Origin: Bacteroidota bacterium
GTDB taxonomy: Bacteria; Bacteroidota; Bacteroidia; UKL13-3
Direction of reading: 5' to 3'
Assembly (NCBI GenBank): GCA_030680835.1
Contig: JAUXUD010000027.1
Location: 62,001 to 126,000, forward strand
DNA length: 64,000 nucleotides
Of this stretch, positions 60,752-64,000 are shown in pieces. The position numbers were made by a program, and so were the translations under genes. Below the pieces are notes generated by a model. The model was not told where the DNA came from. It did no database searches and was given only the letters and a program-made list of their open reading frames with translations. Each line of letters begins with the position of its first letter. Position 1 is the first letter of the stretch.

Positions 60752-60762
60752 GGTTAATCCGT

Positions 60763-61620
60763 TTAATTTCCTTTAAGCGGAAGTTGATAAATTGCAACGG
60801 AATCTGATTTTTGCAGGTAGAGATGTTCCTTTTCAATACATACTCCTTTAAAATTACTATCAGGCAATGCAATGGATTTATACTGCAGGGTTTTTAAATG
60901 ATAAGCCATTAAATTTTTGCTTTTTACATAATACAATTCATCGCCCAAAATTTTAAATTCTTTTAAACCCTTTATAGGAATTGTTTTTTGATAATTGGCA
61001 AATACATCAAAAACCATGATGCCCAAAAGACTATCATTAACAAAAACTTTTGAACCATTATCGAAAATAAAATTGGGCGCCATGTTTTTTGTATCCGCAT
61101 ATTGCAATACATTGCCGCTTACCTGACTTATTTTTGCATCCCTATCCAGTTTCTTGAGTTGTAAATCGCCCTGATCAAAAATCCATAATCCATTTGCATA
61201 ATTACGTGCCGCGCTGCTTGCCTGTATGATGCCGGCATCACTCAGGTTCATCCTGCCCCGGTATGCGAGGTTATTGTCTAAAAAAATTACTGCATTTAAC
61301 TCCCTGTAAAACAAATACAATTCAAAAGGATTGCTCGCATCAATATGGGTTATGTTTCCGATATACGAATAGTTTAAAGTGCTTAGTAATTTCCCTGTTA
61401 TATCATACTTATAGAGTTGATTGGTTTGGCTCAAAATATATAAATTACCCAGGCGGTCGGTTTGCATATCTTTGGCCTGAATGGCAATACCTGCAAGCAA
61501 TTTAAACCCTCCGGCATTTGGAATCTGAAAGGAGCATAACATAAATACAAGTCCGATAAACAAGCCTTCTATTCGCGGTTTATTTTTAAATTTATAATAT
61601 AAAATATTCCGTAAAACCAT
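60763..61620 (-). CDS. Hypothetical beta-propeller-like protein
   Basis: A 285-residue protein with one N-terminal hydrophobic helix (GLFIGLVFMLCSFQIP; signal or anchor) and a series of beta strands with the spacing of a propeller (DRLGNLYILSQTNQLYKYDI, YANGLWIFDQGDLQLKKLD, KEFKILGDELYYVKSKNL). No family is recognised. It sits two bases downstream of lpxH, so it is part of the lpxH-initiated unit. Confidence 0.7.
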   Translation of the reverse strand: MVLRNILYYKFKNKPRIEGLFIGLVFMLCSFQIPNAGGFKLLAGIAIQAKDMQTDRLGNLYILSQTNQLYKYDITGKLLSTLNYSYIGNITHIDASNPFELYLFYRELNAVIFLDNNLAYRGRMNLSDAGIIQASSAARNYANGLWIFDQGDLQLKKLDRDAKISQVSGNVLQYADTKNMAPNFIFDNGSKVFVNDSLLGIMVFDVFANYQKTIPIKGLKEFKILGDELYYVKSKNLMAYHLKTLQYKSIALPDSNFKGVCIEKEHLYLQKSDSVAIYQLPLKGN

Positions 61621-61622
61621 GT

Positions 61623-62369
61623 TTATTTATCTTCAGTAAAGGTTTCTAATTTCAATTCCGTTCCATCAAAAACAGCATAGGAATTAAATCCGATCCAGTC
61701 GCCTAAATTTATATATTTACTTCCCGCATTTAAATCAAAAATTAAGGGCAAATGTCTGTGTCCAAAAATAAAATAATCGTAATGTTCCTTTTGCAAAACA
61801 CCTCTGCAATAAGCAATCAAAAACTCCTTCTCTTCATAAAAAGTAAAGTTCCCGTCAAAGGTTTTTAGCTTGCTTCTTTTGCTAAGCCAATTGGCCAGGC
61901 TCATTCCAATACTTGGGTGAAAAAAGGCAAAGAGTCGTTGGAAAAAATAATTGCGGTATATGGCCAATGTCAGTTTAAATTTAAACTGACCGGGACCCAG
62001 GCCATCTCCATGTCCGATAAAAAACTTTTTGCCCCCAAATTCTCGAATAATGGGTTTCGTATGCACTTGTACCCCCAACTCTTTTTCAAAATATCCAAAC
62101 TGCCATAAATCGTGATTGCCATGAAAAAAATGTACTGGTATGCCCGAGTCGGTATACTCTGCAAATTTTGCCTGCAAGCGCACAAAACCTTTGGGCACAA
62201 CCAGGTTATATTCAAACCAGAAATCAAAGATATCTCCAACAATAAATAGCTCGGCGCAATCCTCCTTTATTTCAGCAAGCCATTTCACAATTCTTTTCTC
62301 GCGTTCAAAACTGCTTGCTTCATCGGGTATGCCCAGGTGAAAATCGGAAGCGAAATATATTTTCTTCAA
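61623..62369 (-). CDS. lpxH: UDP-2,3-diacylglucosamine diphosphatase
   Basis: A 248-residue metallophosphatase that hydrolyses UDP-2,3-diacylglucosamine to lipid X in lipid A synthesis. Motifs in order: FASDFHLGIPD, FIVGDIFDFWFEY, FFHGNHDLWQF, FFIGHGDGLGP, IFGHRHLPLIF; all metal ligands (Asp, His, Asn, His) are present. It is the first gene of a unit with the propeller-like gene, the GT39-like gene and possibly prfA. Confidence 0.93.
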   Translation of the reverse strand: MKKIYFASDFHLGIPDEASSFEREKRIVKWLAEIKEDCAELFIVGDIFDFWFEYNLVVPKGFVRLQAKFAEYTDSGIPVHFFHGNHDLWQFGYFEKELGVQVHTKPIIREFGGKKFFIGHGDGLGPGQFKFKLTLAIYRNYFFQRLFAFFHPSIGMSLANWLSKRSKLKTFDGNFTFYEEKEFLIAYCRGVLQKEHYDYFIFGHRHLPLIFDLNAGSKYINLGDWIGFNSYAVFDGTELKLETFTEDK

Positions 62370-62393
62370 GAGTTTATCGGATTAATGAAAGCA

Positions 62394-63137
62394 TTAATCG
62401 GGCTTTCGGTCATCAATCAAAAATAAGATGAGTTCAATCGGTCCATGTGCTCCAATCACCTCTACCGGAACCCCTTCATAATCGCGCGAAGGCAGATCGG
62501 ATGTTCGGCTGGGACCTGTTATATACGTTAGCATGGAAGGCATATTGCGGCCATATCGGTTTTTTAAATACTGAAAGGATTCTTTAATATCCAACACAAT
62601 TTGCGAGCGTTTTGCAATAACAATATGTACTGGAGGCCATATGGTAAGTATCCTGCTGTTTTTACTGCTGCTCACTAAAATACTTCCAGAGCTGGCCAAT
62701 AGCGTTTCGCAACCGGTAACCGATACCTGTATTTTTTCGAGGAGTTCTCTCTTATCATAAAATGCAATACCGCTATCCGTTAGTAATTGTTGTATTTCAT
62801 CTTCCCAGCTAAACAGGTATTTCCATTTACGTTGTTCGATCAAATCCAGGAGTTTGTCAACGCAGTCGAATTGATTGTCACAATACACAAATTGCCCCGA
62901 CACCGCCGAAAACTTTTTTACAAAAGCCTCCGCAAGGGTTTCTCCTTCGGGCCGCGTAAACACATTGCTCTCCAGGTCTATGTTCTGAAAACTGCTTTTA
63001 GACTTGAAATTCAAGGCTTGCCTGACCTTTTTAAGAATCTTTTCTTTTGATGTAATTTGATGTTCCAACCTTTGGGCAAGGTATAATTTTTTTATGAAGA
63101 AAGAAAAAAGGGGAGAATAAAAAAGCTGCAATATCAA
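62394..63137 (-). CDS. LUD-domain protein (LutC/YkgG-like)
   Basis: A ~247-residue protein with an LUD (lactate utilisation) domain: TSKEKILKKVRQALNFKSK, then VTGCETLLASSGSILVSS, VHIVIAKRSQIVLDI, ITGPSRTSDLPSRDYEGVPV and the terminal GAHGPIELILFLIDD. LutC proteins belong to the iron-sulfur lactate dehydrogenase complex LutABC; no lutA or lutB is in the window. The start is uncertain: the ORF's first ATG (63137) adds a hydrophobic ~25-residue extension, whereas family members begin at T-S-x-E-K-I-L; a TTG near 63069 would suit them. Confidence 0.82.
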   Translation of the reverse strand: MILQLFYSPLFSFFIKKLYLAQRLEHQITSKEKILKKVRQALNFKSKSSFQNIDLESNVFTRPEGETLAEAFVKKFSAVSGQFVYCDNQFDCVDKLLDLIEQRKWKYLFSWEDEIQQLLTDSGIAFYDKRELLEKIQVSVTGCETLLASSGSILVSSSKNSRILTIWPPVHIVIAKRSQIVLDIKESFQYLKNRYGRNMPSMLTYITGPSRTSDLPSRDYEGVPVEVIGAHGPIELILFLIDDRKPD

Positions 63138-63195
63138 AACGGATAAAGCAGCTTTCTGATTATATTATTTTTTTTGCTATTAAATAGTTCCCTAT

Positions 63196-64000
63196 TTATG
63201 TTACAGGAACCTGCTTCGTCATCACCAGAAGCAGTTGTGTAAGTTTGGTTTTGAGTTCGGTACGTGGCACTATAAAGTCCAGAAAACCATGTTCTAAAAC
63301 AAACTCCGAACTTTGAAAACCTTTGGGCAAATCTTTGCCAATGGTTTCTCTGATTACGCGGGGACCTGCAAAGCCAATTAAGGCTTCCGGTTCAGCAATA
63401 TTAACATCACCCAACATGGCAAAGCTGGCCGTTACGCCGCCTGTGGTTGGATCAGTAAGTAATGAAATATAGGGTACGCCGGCTTTGCCCAATAAGGCTA
63501 GTTTTGCTGATGTTTTGGCCATTTGCATTAATGAAAATGCGGCTTCCATCATACGTGCCCCACCCGATTTGGAAATGATTAATAAAGGAATTCTGTTTTC
63601 GCGCGAATAATCTATGGCACGTGCTATTTTTTCGCCAACCACACTTCCCATACTTCCACCAATAAAACCAAAATCCATGCAGGCACAAACCAATTTTAAT
63701 TCAGGACTCAGATTGCCTGTGGCAACACGCATGGCATCGCTCAATCCGCTTTTTTCCTGCGACTCAGTCAAGCGTTTTGAGTACTCTTTGGTATCCGTAA
63801 AATGTAAAGGATCGCTGGGCTTTATGTTTTCGAAGAGCTCCTCAAATTCGGTTCCAAACAAAATTTCAAAATATTCGTGTGAACCAATTTTATCGTGGTA
63901 GTTGCAATTCGGACATACATACGCATTTTTTTGATGGTCGTCGGTTAAAAAAGTTTTTTTGCAGCGGCTGCACTTATGCCACAAACCATCCGGCACCGAT
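63196..64000 (-). CDS. accD: Acetyl-CoA carboxylase carboxyltransferase beta subunit (5' end outside window)
   Basis: At least 266 residues of AccD, the zinc-containing carboxyltransferase beta subunit that transfers a carboxyl group from biotin to acetyl-CoA to form malonyl-CoA. It contains the N-terminal C4 zinc motif (CSRCKKTF ... [10 protein letters not shown]), [17 protein letters not shown], and [20 protein letters not shown] with [12 protein letters not shown]. The frame is open to the window edge, so the gene begins beyond base 64000; the GTG at 63996 (residue before PDGLWHKC) is not a likely start. A LUD-domain gene follows. Confidence 0.93.
   Translation of the reverse strand, partial: SVPDGLWHKCSRCKKTFLTDDHQKNAYVCPNCNYHDKIGSHEYFEILFGTEFEELFENIKPSDPLHFTDTKEYSKRLTESQEKSGLSDAMRVATGNLSPELKLVCACMDFGFIGGSMGSVVGEKIARAIDYSRENRIPLLIISKSGGARMMEAAFSLMQMAKTSAKLALLGKAGVPYISLLTDPTTGGVTASFAMLGDVNIAEPEALIGFAGPRVIRETIGKDLPKGFQSSEFVLEHGFLDFIVPRTELKTKLTQLLLVMTKQVPVT

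Noticed and set aside
1-64000. Prophage, insertion sequence or defence island
   Set aside because: No transposase, integrase, phage structural or restriction genes are visible; the only mobile-like features are small non-coding repeats.

Overview
The window reads as a chromosomal segment of a Bacteroidota bacterium, probably a Chitinophagia/Sphingobacteriia-like or related free-living lineage. Evidence: several secreted proteins end in type IX secretion (T9SS) sorting domains; there is a complete Bat/MoxR operon; lipoproteins and exported proteins carry typical '-AQ' signal peptide ends; transketolase is split in two; promoter-like elements fit the Bacteroidota -7 consensus TAnnTTTG; and Bacteroidota-typical families (DUF4834, DUF4468, DUF5723, LruC, lamin-tail proteins) are common. 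The DNA is AT-rich with A-rich, SD-poor translation starts. I see no rRNA, tRNA, CRISPR array, prophage, transposase or clear defence island.

Layout. 1-8.7 kb: end of lnt, a large lamin-tail T9SS protein, asd, a DUF4143-type ATPase, a cytochrome b5-like protein and xth. 8.9-18.7 kb: two SET-domain proteins flanking a mixed set (DUF4468 protein, FkbM methyltransferase, DUF4834 protein, MsrB overlapping a secreted endonuclease I, a T9SS protein, a COG2509 flavoprotein, a GNAT and an MBL hydrolase). 18.8-25.2 kb: a lipoprotein, the two transketolase halves with a von Willebrand A gene lodged between them, an AlkB-like dioxygenase, a repetitive coiled-coil protein and a nitronate monooxygenase. 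25.4-33.9 kb: a fatty-acid beta-oxidation island (acyl-CoA synthetase, MarR regulator, FadN-type bifunctional enzyme, thiolase, acyl-CoA dehydrogenase, acyl-CoA-binding protein). 34-41.8 kb: a band-7 protein, two tandemly duplicated copies of an unnamed two-gene envelope module, two unknown proteins and an LruC lipoprotein. 41.9-50.3 kb: the eight-gene moxR-DUF58-batA-batB-batC-batD-batE operon on the minus strand, almost all junctions overlapping. 50.6-57.6 kb: a T9SS protein, a DUF5723/thrombospondin-repeat protein with a partner lipoprotein, a conserved hypothetical and a ParE-type toxin-antitoxin pair. 57.6-64 kb: prfA, a GT39-like membrane protein, a beta-propeller-like protein, lpxH, a LUD-domain protein and the start-truncated accD.

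The most unusual signal lies between the genes. At least eight families of short or palindromic intergenic repeats are present: a 124-bp imperfect palindrome (two inverted copies), a GCTACAAAGAAAC hairpin (three copies), heptamer arrays built on TACATCG, a GAGGTATGAG inverted array, a nested GACCCC hairpin, a nested CACATAGG hairpin, CACAGAG clusters, and CCATGCTCTCTGCC clusters. A further ATCCTGAAC...GAAGG-type repeat runs into the 5' end of batE. Several change how a gene should be read (spurious ATG before the acyl-CoA dehydrogenase, stop codon supplied to an unknown protein, alternative TTG start of BatE). All family assignments come from reading motifs; no database search was possible.
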